From assembly GCA_013003075.1 (NCBI GenBank), contig JABDLJ010000005.1, forward strand, positions 1 to 64,000: a stretch of DNA of 64,000 bases, in the 5' to 3' direction. The notes under the pieces were generated by a model. The model was not told the DNA's origin, did no database searches, and saw only the letters and a program-made list of their open reading frames with translations. Numbering within the stretch: position 1 is the stretch's first letter; every line of letters begins with the position of its first letter. Below, piece by piece: positions 17,547-26,228 of this stretch. Made by a program: the position numbers and the translations under genes. The DNA comes from Paracoccaceae bacterium. Lineage in GTDB: Bacteria; Pseudomonadota; Alphaproteobacteria; Rhodobacterales; Rhodobacteraceae.

Positions 17547-17563
17547 TGACGAAAAAACGTCAT
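17546..17563. promoter_or_regulatory. Second copy of the LacI-type palindrome, upstream of the ABC/isomerase operon
   Basis: ATGACG-AAAAAA-CGTCAT matches the outer 6+6 bases and spacing of the palindrome at 16486-16503. It begins on the last base of the regulator's stop codon and lies about 140 bases upstream of the isomerase gene, well placed to control that operon. Another CGTCAT half lies near 17582. Confidence 0.65.
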
Positions 17564-17703
17564 TGCGTAACAGCAATTTGCGTCATTGATGGAAGAAAAT
17601 TTGGTTGGAGAATTGACCGAATCTGCTCTACCTGCGCAGCATTCGTCAGGGAACCGCGAGCCAATCGGCAAAAGATCGTTCAGGATCGCGGGTGGGAGGA
17701 CCG

Positions 17704-18519
17704 TTGAACTTTGCGCTGAATCACATGACGACGCCCAATCTGGGCTATGTCGAGTTCCTCGACCTTGCATCGAGGCTTGGCTGTGTGGGCGTTGAAGTGC
17801 GCAATGATCTCGACCAGCCGCTTTTCGATGGAATGGCGCCCGTCGAGGCCGGCAGAATAGCCGCCGGCAAGGGCCTGCGGCTTGTCGGACTAAGCCAAGT
17901 GTACCCCTTCAACAGCTGGGATCAAACGCGCAACGAGGCAGTCGCGGCGCTGATCGCAACCGCAAAAGCCGCCGGCGCCGAGACCATCAGCCTGATCCCG
18001 CGCAACGACGGCACCGGGCTTGGCAACGGGGAACGCCAGGCCAATCTGCGGGTGGCCCTGAAGGCCTTTCTGCCGATGCTGCAAGATGCCGGGATGATCG
18101 CGCTGGTCGAGCCTCTGGGTTTTCTGCGCTCTTCGCTGCGCTTGAAGAAAGAGCTGGCAGATACCATCGATGCGGTTGGCGGACGGGGGCACTTCAAGAT
18201 CGTGCACGATACGTTCCACCACGCCCTGGCCGGAGGCGGTCCGATCTATCCAGAGCTGACCGGGATCGTGCATATCTCTGCAGTCATCGATCCGGCCCTC
18301 AGCCTTGAGCAGATGGAAGACGAACACCGGGTGCTGATCGACGACCGCGACAGGCTGGACAACGTCGGCCAGATCGCCGCGCTTCTGGCGGGCGGCTATG
18401 ACGGTCCGGTCTCGTATGAATGCTTTTCGCCGCAGACGCACGCGCTTGCCGATCCGTATTCAGGAATCAAGCGCTCGTTTGACTATATTTCCTCTCAAAT
18501 TCAGGTGGTTGCCGCTTGA
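17704..18519 (+). CDS. Sugar phosphate isomerase/epimerase (IolI-like TIM barrel)
   Basis: This protein of about 271 residues belongs to the xylose-isomerase-like TIM barrel family that includes IolI (2-keto-myo-inositol isomerase). The N-terminus NFALNHMTTPNLGY and LGCVGVEVRNDL are typical. Likely metal ligands sit in VEPLGF (Glu), KIVHDTFHH (Asp, His), VHISAVIDP (His) and the late SYECFSP (Glu). A GGGAGGA lies just upstream. TTG at 17704 is chosen because the conserved sequence begins there; GTG at 17692 is the alternative. With MocA- and IolE-like genes downstream, a role in rearranging a keto-inositol is likely but inferred. Confidence 0.82.
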   Translation: MNFALNHMTTPNLGYVEFLDLASRLGCVGVEVRNDLDQPLFDGMAPVEAGRIAAGKGLRLVGLSQVYPFNSWDQTRNEAVAALIATAKAAGAETISLIPRNDGTGLGNGERQANLRVALKAFLPMLQDAGMIALVEPLGFLRSSLRLKKELADTIDAVGGRGHFKIVHDTFHHALAGGGPIYPELTGIVHISAVIDPALSLEQMEDEHRVLIDDRDRLDNVGQIAALLAGGYDGPVSYECFSPQTHALADPYSGIKRSFDYISSQIQVVAA

Positions 18520-18597
18520 GTGGAGGATTAACCGCCCCGCAAAGGGGCCTCCGGCTTTGGAATAGGTGCGCCGGACACCAGTAACGGGAGGAACCCA

Positions 18598-19536
18598 ATG
18601 AAGAAGACTATTATTGCAGCAGGCCTTGTCTCGCTGATGAGCACTGCGGCCATGGCACAGAATATCGGGGCGACGATCTCGCGTTTCGACGACAACTGGC
18701 TGACCGTCATGCGCAACGGCATGACCGAACATGCCGCAAACCTCGACGGTGTCAGCCTGCAAATGGAAGACGCCACCGACGATCTCGCCAAGCAGATCGA
18801 CCAGGTGAGGAACTTCGTCGCTTCGGGCGTTGACGCGATCATCGTGAACATCGTCGATACCTCGGCAGGCGCCGCGATAACCGAGGCCGCCGGCGGCACG
18901 CCGCTGGTCTTCGTCAACCGCGAGCCCGACAACGTCAACGAGTTGCCGCCGACCCAGGCCTTCGTGGCCTCGAATGAGATCGAGTCCGGCACGCTCTCGG
19001 CTTTCCAGGTGTGCAACAACCTGCGGGCCGCGGGTAAGGCCGGTGGCGCTCGGGGTTACCTGATGAACGGCCAGCTTTCGAACCAGGCCGCGGTGCAGCG
19101 GTCCAAGGACGTGCAAGACATCATCGGCATCGACATGTGCAACTTCATGACGCTGATCGATGAGCAGACCGCAAACTGGTCGCGCGACGAAGCGCAGGAC
19201 CTCATGACCAACTGGATGTCGTCTGGCGAGCCGTTCGATTTCGTTCTTGCGAACAACGACGAAATGGCCATCGGCGCTATTCAGGCCATGAAGGCCGCGG
19301 GCATGGACATGGCCGACGTTCAGGTCGGCGGCGTTGACGCCAGCCAGGATGCGTTGCTTGCCATGCAGGCCGGTGACTATGACGTCACGGTCTTCCAGGA
19401 TGCGTTCGGTCAGGGCGCAGGGTCGGTCGACACCGCCCTCGCGCTGGCGAATGGCGAGACGGTAGACCAGAAGGTCTACATCCCGTTCGTTCTGGTCACG
19501 CCGGATAACATGGATGACTTCCTGAGCAAGAACTAG
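18598..19536 (+). CDS. Sugar ABC transporter periplasmic binding protein (RbsB/IbpA/MocB type)
   Basis: This 312-residue cluster-B binding protein has a clear Sec signal peptide cut after TAAMAQ (about residue 21). The mature part starts NIGATISRFDDNW and has the typical VDAIIVNIVDTSAG, FVNREPDN and NDEMAIGAIQAMKAAG blocks of pentose/inositol binding proteins. MocB (rhizopine) and IbpA (myo-inositol) are in this family. It delivers a sugar-like ligand to the permease and ATPase encoded next. A GGGAGG ribosome site is present. A stem-loop right after the gene probably raises its relative abundance. Confidence 0.92.
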   Translation: MKKTIIAAGLVSLMSTAAMAQNIGATISRFDDNWLTVMRNGMTEHAANLDGVSLQMEDATDDLAKQIDQVRNFVASGVDAIIVNIVDTSAGAAITEAAGGTPLVFVNREPDNVNELPPTQAFVASNEIESGTLSAFQVCNNLRAAGKAGGARGYLMNGQLSNQAAVQRSKDVQDIIGIDMCNFMTLIDEQTANWSRDEAQDLMTNWMSSGEPFDFVLANNDEMAIGAIQAMKAAGMDMADVQVGGVDASQDALLAMQAGDYDVTVFQDAFGQGAGSVDTALALANGETVDQKVYIPFVLVTPDNMDDFLSKN

Positions 19537-19549
19537 GTCAACCGGCCTA

Positions 19550-19580
19550 TTCCGTGGCGGCTTCACCCGCCGTCACGGAA
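19550..19580 (+). repeat. Stem-loop between binding-protein and permease genes
   Basis: TTCCGTGGCGGC (19550-19561) pairs with GCCGTCACGGAA (19569-19580) with one mismatch and a seven-base loop, starting 14 bases after the stop codon. No T-run follows, so it is more likely an RNA-stabilising or attenuating element than a full terminator. Such elements are common after binding-protein genes in transport operons. Confidence 0.6.
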
Positions 19581-19633
19581 CCCAAAATCGGCCGTCCGAT
19601 CAATTGGCGGGCAAAAACGGGGACGTGACACAA

Positions 19634-20707
19634 ATGACAGATACGAGCCACGGCACTGGCGGGCTGGCCTTCGACACGACCAAACGGTCCTGGCCGAATG
19701 AGATGAACATCCTCCTTGCGCTGATCATCATCGTCGTAATTTTCGAGATATTGGGGCAGGTTCTGCCCTACATGGACAACCAGAGTTTCCTGTTCGATAC
19801 GCGGGGCCGGTTCGACACGATCTTCAATGAAGCGCGGCTGCAGATCATCATCCTGCAGGTTGCGATTATCGGGATCATCGCCCTGGGCGTCACCCAGGTC
19901 ATCATCACTGCCGGCATTGACCTGAGTTCCGGACCACTCGTCGCCGCCACCGCGATGATCGCGATGAGTTTCGCGCAGACAGAACTGGTGAACGGCAACC
20001 CCAACCCCAAGGCGATCTTTGGCGCCTGGGCAATGGACCTGCCGGTGATTGTGCCCGTGATCATCGGGCTCATGTTCGGGGCCATGATCGGGGCCATAAA
20101 CGGCACCTTCGTCGCCTATTTCCGCATCCCACCCTTCATCGCGACGCTCGGCATGTTCCTGATCTGCCGCGGCATCGCGCTTTGGTGGTCCGCGGGGCGG
20201 CCGGTTTCCTTCCCGACCGAGAGCTACAAGTTCCTGGGCTCTGGCATGATGCCGGTGTTCTGGTTCCTGTCGCTGGCGGCGATCTTCCACATTATCCTGC
20301 GCTACACGGTGTACGGCAAGCACACCTATGCCATCGGCTCGAACGAAGAGGCCGCGCGGATGTCGGGCATCAATGTCAGAAAGCACAAGGTCATGGTCTA
20401 CATGATCGCCTCGATGCTTGCGGCCTTCGCGGGCATCGTGCTGAGCGCAAAGGCGTCGACGGCCCAGGCCGGCATGGGAGAGTTCTACGAGCTTTTCGCC
20501 ATCGCCATGGCGGTGATCGGTGGCATCTCTCTGACCGGGGGCCGAGGATCGATCATCGGCACGGTGCTTGGCGCCATGGTGCTGGGTGTCATCCGGTCCG
20601 GCTTCACCTTCGTCAAGCTGGACGGGTCCTATCAGTTGATGGCCATGGGCGGCATCATCATCGCCGCGGTAATCCTCGACCAATACCGCCAGCGCAATCG
20701 TGCATAG
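19634..20707 (+). CDS. Sugar ABC transporter permease (RbsC family)
   Basis: This 357-residue inner-membrane protein has about nine or ten hydrophobic segments and the BPD_transp_2 signature: GVTQVIITAGIDLSSGPLVA early, NGTFVAYFRIPPFIATLGMF in the middle and GGISLTGGRGSIIGTVLGA late. An in-frame TTG lies 30 bases upstream, but the ATG at 19634 is the better start. It forms the channel for the binding protein encoded upstream and pairs with the ATPase encoded 15 bases downstream. Confidence 0.92.
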   Translation: MTDTSHGTGGLAFDTTKRSWPNEMNILLALIIIVVIFEILGQVLPYMDNQSFLFDTRGRFDTIFNEARLQIIILQVAIIGIIALGVTQVIITAGIDLSSGPLVAATAMIAMSFAQTELVNGNPNPKAIFGAWAMDLPVIVPVIIGLMFGAMIGAINGTFVAYFRIPPFIATLGMFLICRGIALWWSAGRPVSFPTESYKFLGSGMMPVFWFLSLAAIFHIILRYTVYGKHTYAIGSNEEAARMSGINVRKHKVMVYMIASMLAAFAGIVLSAKASTAQAGMGEFYELFAIAMAVIGGISLTGGRGSIIGTVLGAMVLGVIRSGFTFVKLDGSYQLMAMGGIIIAAVILDQYRQRNRA

Positions 20708-20722
20708 TCAGGAGATCATGAG

Positions 20723-21505
20723 ATGAGCGAAGAGATTGTTCTGAAAACCGAAGACCTGACCAAGCACTACGGCGGGGTCCATGCGCTGGAAGGCGCCAAT
20801 TTCGAGATGAAGAAGGGCGAGCATGTCGCCATCATGGGCGACAACGGGGCGGGCAAATCGACCTTCGTGCGCCAGATTACCGGCGTCGAACAGCGCACGC
20901 GCGGAAAGGTTTGGCTTTACGGCGAAGAGGTCTCTTTCATCGGGCCGCTGGAAGCGCGCGAGGCGGGCATCGAAACGGTGTTCCAGACGCTGGCGCTGGC
21001 TGACGATCTGGATGTGCCCGACAACCTGTTCCTGGGGCGTGAGATCACCAAATGGGACTGGCTGGGGCCGTTCCGCTTTCTCGACTACAAGGCGATGCGT
21101 CAGGCAACGCTTGAAGGTCTGGAAAAAACGGCGGTAAAAATTCCCAACATCAGGAACACCATCCGCAACATGTCGGGTGGTCAGCGGCAATGTGTGGCCA
21201 TCGCGCGCACTGCGACGTTCCACTCGCGTCTGACGATCATGGACGAGCCAACGGCCGCCCTAGGCGTTCAAGAGACCGCGCAGGTCGAAAACATCATCCG
21301 CACACTGAAAGAGGCCGGCGAGCCTTTGATCCTGATCAGCCACAACATGCGGCAGGTGATGGATCTGGTGGACCGGATCATCGTGTTCCGGCGGGGGCGG
21401 ATCTGCGCCAATCTCGACATCAAGAGCGAGGATATCTCGGGCGAGGATGTCGTGGGCTACATCACCGGCGCCAAGACCCAGCCGGAATATTCCGACGCGG
21501 CCTGA
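20723..21505 (+). CDS. Sugar ABC transporter ATP-binding protein, single-domain type
   Basis: This 260-residue ATPase has Walker A GDNGAGKST (39-47), signature MSGGQRQ (150-156), Walker B LTIMDEPTAAL with D174-E175, and the switch histidine in LILISHNMRQV. Ribose-type importers usually carry two fused ATPase halves (about 500 residues). This one has a single half, so it should act as a homodimer, as in the FrcA/GguA-like minority of the family. An AGGAGATCATGAG site precedes the start. The gene completes a full ABC importer with the two preceding genes. Confidence 0.93.
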   Translation: MSEEIVLKTEDLTKHYGGVHALEGANFEMKKGEHVAIMGDNGAGKSTFVRQITGVEQRTRGKVWLYGEEVSFIGPLEAREAGIETVFQTLALADDLDVPDNLFLGREITKWDWLGPFRFLDYKAMRQATLEGLEKTAVKIPNIRNTIRNMSGGQRQCVAIARTATFHSRLTIMDEPTAALGVQETAQVENIIRTLKEAGEPLILISHNMRQVMDLVDRIIVFRRGRICANLDIKSEDISGEDVVGYITGAKTQPEYSDAA

Positions 21506-21663
21506 GCGTCCGGGTTTCAAAAGAAACGTCAGGGCGCGGCGCAAGGCCGCGCGCTGCGGGGCAAGGCGGACGGCGCATTTCGCCGGCGGCTTGTCCCAAC
21601 TTGATACTCTAGCCGCACCTCAGGCTTGGGCTCTGGCGCACAATCATCTGACAAGAGGACAAC

Positions 21664-22668
21664 ATGACCGTACGTTTTGCCATCCTGGGGGCCGGCCGGA
21701 TCGGCCAGGTCCATGCCCGCGCGGTTGCGTCCTCGGACGGGGCCGTGCTGGTCGCCATCGCCGATCCCATCGGGGACGCGGCGCGCAGTGTCGCAGACAA
21801 ATACCGCTGCGACATCCGCTCGATCGATGCCATCGCGGACAGCGATGACGTGGACGCGGTCGCGATCTGCACGCCGACCGATACCCATGCCGACCTGATC
21901 GAACAGTTCGCGCGGGCCGGCAAGGCGGTCTTTTGCGAAAAACCGATCGATCTCAGCCTGTCGCGCGTGAAGGAGTGCCTTGGCGTCGTCGCCGACACCA
22001 AGGCCACGCTGATGGTCGGCTTCCAGCGGCGCTTCGATCCCGACTTCATGGCGCTGAAGCAGGCGATCGATGCCGGCAGGATCGGCGATGTGGAGATGAT
22101 CACCCTGACAAGCCGCGATCCCGGACCGCCGCCCTATGACTATATCGGCCGCTCGGGCGGGATCTTCCGCGACATGACCATCCACGATTTCGACGTGGCC
22201 CGCTGGCTTTTAGGCGAAGAGGTCGAGACCGTGCAGGCCGCGGCCTCGGTCCTGACGGATCCCAAGATCGAAGAGCTGGGCGATTATGACAGCGTCAATG
22301 TCATCCTCGTCACGCCAAGCGGCAAACAGTGCACCATTACCAACACGCGCCGCGCGAGCTATGGCTATGACCAGCGGATCGAGGTGCTCGGGTCGAAGGG
22401 ATCGGTCTCGGCGGAAAACCACCGCGAGGCGAATATCGAGATCGCAACCAGCGAAGGCTATACACGGCCGCCGCTGCTGAACTTCTTCATGACCCGGTAT
22501 GTCGGCGCCTACGCCAACGAGATCGCGGCGTTCGTTGCGGCAATCGCAGGCGGGGCGCCGCCGCCCACGACCGGGCAGGACGGATTGATGGCACTGGCGC
22601 TGGCCGAGGCGGCCTTGCGCTCGGTGCAGGAAGGCCGGGCGATCCGGGTTGCTGACATAGCGGCCTAG
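21664..22668 (+). CDS. Gfo/Idh/MocA oxidoreductase, inositol 2-dehydrogenase-like
   Basis: This 334-residue NAD(P)-dependent oxidoreductase has the Rossmann start ILGAGRIGQVHARA (residues 7-20), the EKP motif (E92-K93-P94) with the active-site lysine, and the IHDFDVARWLLG catalytic block with its Asp/His pair. IolG (myo-inositol 2-dehydrogenase) and MocA (rhizopine) belong here. In the cluster it would oxidise an inositol or inosamine ring to the keto form used by the IolE-like enzyme encoded downstream. The 158-base gap from the ATPase gene contains a GCGCGGC/GCCGCGC hairpin (21534-21552). Confidence 0.9.
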   Translation: MTVRFAILGAGRIGQVHARAVASSDGAVLVAIADPIGDAARSVADKYRCDIRSIDAIADSDDVDAVAICTPTDTHADLIEQFARAGKAVFCEKPIDLSLSRVKECLGVVADTKATLMVGFQRRFDPDFMALKQAIDAGRIGDVEMITLTSRDPGPPPYDYIGRSGGIFRDMTIHDFDVARWLLGEEVETVQAAASVLTDPKIEELGDYDSVNVILVTPSGKQCTITNTRRASYGYDQRIEVLGSKGSVSAENHREANIEIATSEGYTRPPLLNFFMTRYVGAYANEIAAFVAAIAGGAPPPTTGQDGLMALALAEAALRSVQEGRAIRVADIAA

Positions 22669-22738
22669 CAGCGGCCACCGGGCATGCCCCTGATCTTTTG
22701 GCGGCACGGGGTGCCGCGCGCAGCAGGAACGTCTTGAT

Positions 22739-23644
22739 ATGAGAGTGAAAATCGGCATCTCTCCCATCGCCTGGCAGAACGACGATCTGCCGGATCTGAC
22801 GGCCGCCTACTCGATGGAGCAGGCGCTGCGTGAGGCGCGGGAGATCGGCTATACCGGTGTTGAGCGCGGCCGCCGGATGCCGCAGGACACCGAGGGGCTG
22901 CGGTCCTACCTGGAGGCCAACGATATCGCGCTCTGCGGCGGATGGTGTTCGGGCGCCCTGATGGAGCGGTCGGTTGCGGAAGAGATCGAGGCCGTTCGCG
23001 CGCAAGTCGCGCAGTTCGTGGCGCTGAAGTCGCCCTGCCTTGTCTACGCCGAATGCTCCAACACGGTGCAGGGCGATATCGGCGTGCCGGTCAACGACCG
23101 CCCGAAGCTTTCCCGCGATGAAATCCGTGTCTATGCCGGCAAACTCAGCGAGCTGGCCAAGTGGATGGACGGGCAGGGCATGGTGCTAGCCTACCACCAC
23201 CACATGGGCTCGATGATCGAAAGCCAGGCCGATATCGACGCGCTGATGGCGGCATCCGCGCCCGAGGTGACGTTGCTTTTCGATACCGGCCACCTGCAAT
23301 TCGGCGGCGCGGATGTCCTGGGCACGCTCGGCAAATGGGGCGACCGCGTGCGCCATGTCCATTTCAAGGACGTGCGAGAGCCCGTCACGCGCCAGGTGCG
23401 CGGCGAAAACCAGAGCTTTCTGGATGGGGTGATCGCAGGCGCCTTCACGGTTCCGGGAGATCCCGAGGGCTGCATCGACTTTCAAGCCGTCACCGACATG
23501 CTCAAAGGCATGGACTACAGCGGCTGGATCGTGGTCGAGGCCGAACAGGACCCGGCAAAGGCACCGCCTTATGAGTATTCCAAGATGGGCTATGAACACA
23601 TCATCCGGATTTGCGCAAACTCCGGACTGACGGTAAGGCACTAG
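22739..23644 (+). CDS. Inosose dehydratase-like TIM-barrel enzyme (IolE/MocC)
   Basis: This 301-residue TIM-barrel protein opens with KIGISPIAWQNDDLPDL, the hallmark of IolE-type 2-keto-myo-inositol dehydratases. Other conserved blocks are GYTGVERGRRMP, LAYHHHMGSMIES, LLFDTGHLQFGG, RVRHVHFKDVR and WIVVEAEQDP, which supply the metal-binding Glu, Asp, His and Glu residues. MocC of rhizopine catabolism is a homologue of the same family. It should act after the MocA-like dehydrogenase. IolB, IolC, IolD and IolJ genes are not in the window, so later steps must be encoded elsewhere or differ. Confidence 0.9.
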   Translation: MRVKIGISPIAWQNDDLPDLTAAYSMEQALREAREIGYTGVERGRRMPQDTEGLRSYLEANDIALCGGWCSGALMERSVAEEIEAVRAQVAQFVALKSPCLVYAECSNTVQGDIGVPVNDRPKLSRDEIRVYAGKLSELAKWMDGQGMVLAYHHHMGSMIESQADIDALMAASAPEVTLLFDTGHLQFGGADVLGTLGKWGDRVRHVHFKDVREPVTRQVRGENQSFLDGVIAGAFTVPGDPEGCIDFQAVTDMLKGMDYSGWIVVEAEQDPAKAPPYEYSKMGYEHIIRICANSGLTVRH

Positions 23645-23647
23645 GCG

Positions 23648-23857
23648 ATGAAGCTTTTCGATCTGCGCCACCCGTTCTTCCTGCCGCTCTGGCGACGGGC
23701 TGCGACCGTGGGCGTGTCGGGCAGCTGGGCGGTCTTCGAGTTCATAACCGGCAACGCAGGATGGGCGATGCTGTTTGGCGGCGCGGCGCTTTGGTGCACT
23801 TATGAGTTCTTCATCGTCTTCGATCCCGAAAACTACGAAAGCGGGAAAGGGGACTGA
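23648..23857 (+). CDS. Small membrane protein (DUF3329-like)
   Basis: This 69-residue protein begins MKLFDLRHPFFLPLWRR and has two hydrophobic segments (about residues 18-35 and 38-54), then a short acidic tail with FDPENYESG. Similar small proteins of unknown function are widespread in Rhodobacteraceae; the DUF3329 link is from memory of the N-terminal pattern. It starts only four bases after the IolE-like gene, so it is probably translated from the same mRNA, although a role in inositol metabolism is not implied. Confidence 0.65.
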   Translation: MKLFDLRHPFFLPLWRRAATVGVSGSWAVFEFITGNAGWAMLFGGAALWCTYEFFIVFDPENYESGKGD

Positions 23858-23923
23858 CGCGTCCCGGTGGCGATGGGCGCAGTGGCTTGCGGCCGGCGGT
23901 ATGGCCGGGCGCGCCGACGCGGA

Positions 23924-24955
23924 TCAGATCGATTCCGGAACGTAAAGCTGCGGGGTCAGGAAATGCTGGCCGGTGTTGGCATTCGGCCCCTCGCGCGCCG
24001 CAGCGGCCATAAGGGTCACCAGGTCGCGGCACAGATCGTCAAGCGGCGTCGCAATGACCATGCTGACATAGCGATCACTCAGCGCCCTGCGGCTTTCCTC
24101 GGTCAACTCGTTGACGACCAGCGCAACCTTGCCCGGCGGGCGCATCTCGCGCAACGCCGCGATCGCGCCTTCCATACCGCCGCCCGCGACATAGACGCCG
24201 CGCAGATCGCGATGGCGGTTCAAAAGCTCCAGCATCGCCTCGTAGGTGACCTGCCGGGTTTCCAGATTGACCACGGTATCGAGCATCGAAAAGCCGGGCG
24301 CGTATTCCCGGATATAGCTTTGAAACCCTGTCTCGCGCAAAATGTGCCCGTGCCACCGGTTCCCGCCGACGAAGACCGCAAGCTTGCCGGGATCGCGCAC
24401 CTGCATTGCGATCATCCAGGCGGCAATCCGGCCGACCTTCACATTGTCGAGCCCCAGGTAGTTCTGGCGCACGCCCCTTGCGAAGTCGTTGAGCAGAGCG
24501 AAAACGGGAATGCCGGCGGTAGTCACATCCTGCACGATCCCGGTCAGGCTGGGGTGGTTGATTGCCGACGAGGCGATGACGTCGGCGGTCTTTGACGCCT
24601 CCAGGATCTCTTTGGCGAAATCCGCCGGCGTCTGCGAGGCGGAAAAGCGGATCGAGCATGAACCGCGCACATCGTGCCGCGCCGCCACGGCCCGTTCCAG
24701 TTCCTGCGCGAAGTTCTGGTAGAACTCCTGCGCTGCCTTGTGCAGCACAAATCCGAACCTGACGCGGGGCCGGGTGGCGTCCGAATGGCGATCCGCCAAG
24801 ACGCGGGTGGGATACCCGATTTCCCTGGCGGCCTCGATCACGCGCTGGATGGTGGGCGCGCGCACGTTCGCTCGCCCGTTGAGCACGCGGTCGACCGTGG
24901 CCACCCCGACACCTGCGGCCTTCGCAAGATCTTTTAGCGTAGGTCTTCGCGTCAT
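23924..24955 (-). CDS. Second LacI-family regulator of the cluster
   Basis: This 343-residue paralogue of the regulator at 16515-17546 has an HTH reading TLKDLAKAAGVGVATVDRVLNGRA and a sugar-binding-like effector domain with GGNRWHGHILRETGF, NLETRQVTYEAML and YVAGGGMEGAIAALREM. The start at 24955 (MTRRPTLKD) aligns with the paralogue; an upstream ATG at 24973 would add six unrelated residues and run into the operator. It is convergent with the small membrane-protein gene and divergent from the mocD-like gene, so it may regulate the mocD-mocE pair. Confidence 0.92.
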   Translation of the reverse strand: MTRRPTLKDLAKAAGVGVATVDRVLNGRANVRAPTIQRVIEAAREIGYPTRVLADRHSDATRPRVRFGFVLHKAAQEFYQNFAQELERAVAARHDVRGSCSIRFSASQTPADFAKEILEASKTADVIASSAINHPSLTGIVQDVTTAGIPVFALLNDFARGVRQNYLGLDNVKVGRIAAWMIAMQVRDPGKLAVFVGGNRWHGHILRETGFQSYIREYAPGFSMLDTVVNLETRQVTYEAMLELLNRHRDLRGVYVAGGGMEGAIAALREMRPPGKVALVVNELTEESRRALSDRYVSMVIATPLDDLCRDLVTLMAAAAREGPNANTGQHFLTPQLYVPESI

Positions 24956-24965
24956 TGCCCGTCTC

Positions 24966-24981
24966 TGATGCAATTACATCA
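24966..24981. promoter_or_regulatory. Palindromic operator between the second LacI gene and mocD
   Basis: TGATG-CAATTA-CATCA is an inverted repeat with perfect 5-base arms (and a central AATT), starting 10 bases upstream of the regulator's start codon. A partial copy (TGATGTGAATTGAGG) follows near 24998. It differs from the ATGACG palindrome of the first regulator, so the two paralogues probably read different operators. Confidence 0.55.
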
Positions 24982-25094
24982 TCCTGTGACCTCATTCTGA
25001 TGTGAATTGAGGTATTCTGCAATGCCTGCGGACCTCGTCCGCGCGCGGTCGGGCTAGAACACCCAAGCGATCTTACCGCCGCCGGGAGGGGTTT

Positions 25095-26216
25095 ATGACA
25101 CAACGCGACTATTCGCTGCTGGGACCGGACGCCAAGCGGGCCGTCAAGGCCGGGCTGGCCGCGGCCGACTGGTACCACACCGATATCCCGCGCAAGGACA
25201 TGAAGGCGCTGATGAAGCGCGAAGACCGCACCGCCATACGTGATACCGTCATCCTGTTCGGCGCGATGGCGGTGTTTGCGGCGATCGGTATCTGGCTCTG
25301 GCCGTCCTGGTGGTCGGCGCCGTTCTGGCTGGCCTACGGCGTGCTATACGGCTCTGCGATGGACAGCCGCTGGCACGAATGTGGCCACGGAACCGCTTTC
25401 CGGACCGGCAAGTACAACGACTGGGTATACCAGATCGCGTCCTTTTGCATGGTGCGCAACCCGGTCACCTGGCGCTGGAGCCACGCCCGGCATCATACCG
25501 ACACGATCATCGTCGGGCGCGATCCCGAGATCGTCGCCATGCGCCCGCCGGCGCTCTTTCGCATTGTCTTGAATTTCTTCGGCATCGTTGATGGCTTGAC
25601 CGGGTGGCAGCGCATGCTTGTAAACGCCTCTGGCCGGCTTGACCCCGAAGAGGCAACCTATGTACCAGAAAGCGAGCAGCCCAGGGTGATCCGCATCGCG
25701 CGGATCTGGACGGCGATCTATGCGGCGACGATCGCGCTGGCGCTTGCGATGCAATCGATCCTGCCGCTGATGCTGATTGGCCTGCCGCGCCTTTACGGGG
25801 CCTGGCACCACGTCCTGACAGGCGTTCTGCAACACGCCGGACTGGCAGAGAACGTGATCGACCACAGGCTGAACAGCCGGACCGTCTACATGAACCGGAT
25901 CAGCCGCTTCATCTACTGGAACATGAACTTTCACGTCGAGCATCACATGTTCCCGATGGTGCCCTACCACCGGCTGCCGCAGCTGCACGAAAGGATCAAG
26001 CACGATCTTCCCGCGCCGAACCGTTCGATCTGGCAGGCGTATCGCGAAGTGCTGCCGATCCTGCGCCGGCAACTAGGCTATCACGACGATTTTCTGACCC
26101 GCGCGCTGCCCCGGACCGCGCAGCCCTACCGCGTCGATCTTCACCAAAGCGCCTTGGGCGAGGCGGAGACAACAAGCGATGGCACACCCAAGGCGCCTGC
26201 CGTTCCGGCGCACTGA
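25095..26216 (+). CDS. mocD: MocD-like membrane di-iron oxygenase (fatty-acid desaturase fold)
   Basis: This 373-residue membrane protein has the three histidine boxes of the desaturase/hydroxylase superfamily: H94ECGH98, H130ARHH134 and H280VEHH284, with hydrophobic segments around residues 50-92, 205-235 and 150-170. General annotation would be fatty acid desaturase. However, a MocE-type Rieske ferredoxin is encoded 12 bases downstream and inositol-type genes lie upstream. That matches MocD of rhizopine catabolism, an oxygenase proposed to demethylate 3-O-methyl-scyllo-inosamine. An ACCGCCGCCGGGAGGGG ribosome site precedes the ATG. The substrate here is inferred from context only. Confidence 0.78.
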   Translation: MTQRDYSLLGPDAKRAVKAGLAAADWYHTDIPRKDMKALMKREDRTAIRDTVILFGAMAVFAAIGIWLWPSWWSAPFWLAYGVLYGSAMDSRWHECGHGTAFRTGKYNDWVYQIASFCMVRNPVTWRWSHARHHTDTIIVGRDPEIVAMRPPALFRIVLNFFGIVDGLTGWQRMLVNASGRLDPEEATYVPESEQPRVIRIARIWTAIYAATIALALAMQSILPLMLIGLPRLYGAWHHVLTGVLQHAGLAENVIDHRLNSRTVYMNRISRFIYWNMNFHVEHHMFPMVPYHRLPQLHERIKHDLPAPNRSIWQAYREVLPILRRQLGYHDDFLTRALPRTAQPYRVDLHQSALGEAETTSDGTPKAPAVPAH

Positions 26217-26228
26217 GGAGACTGACAG

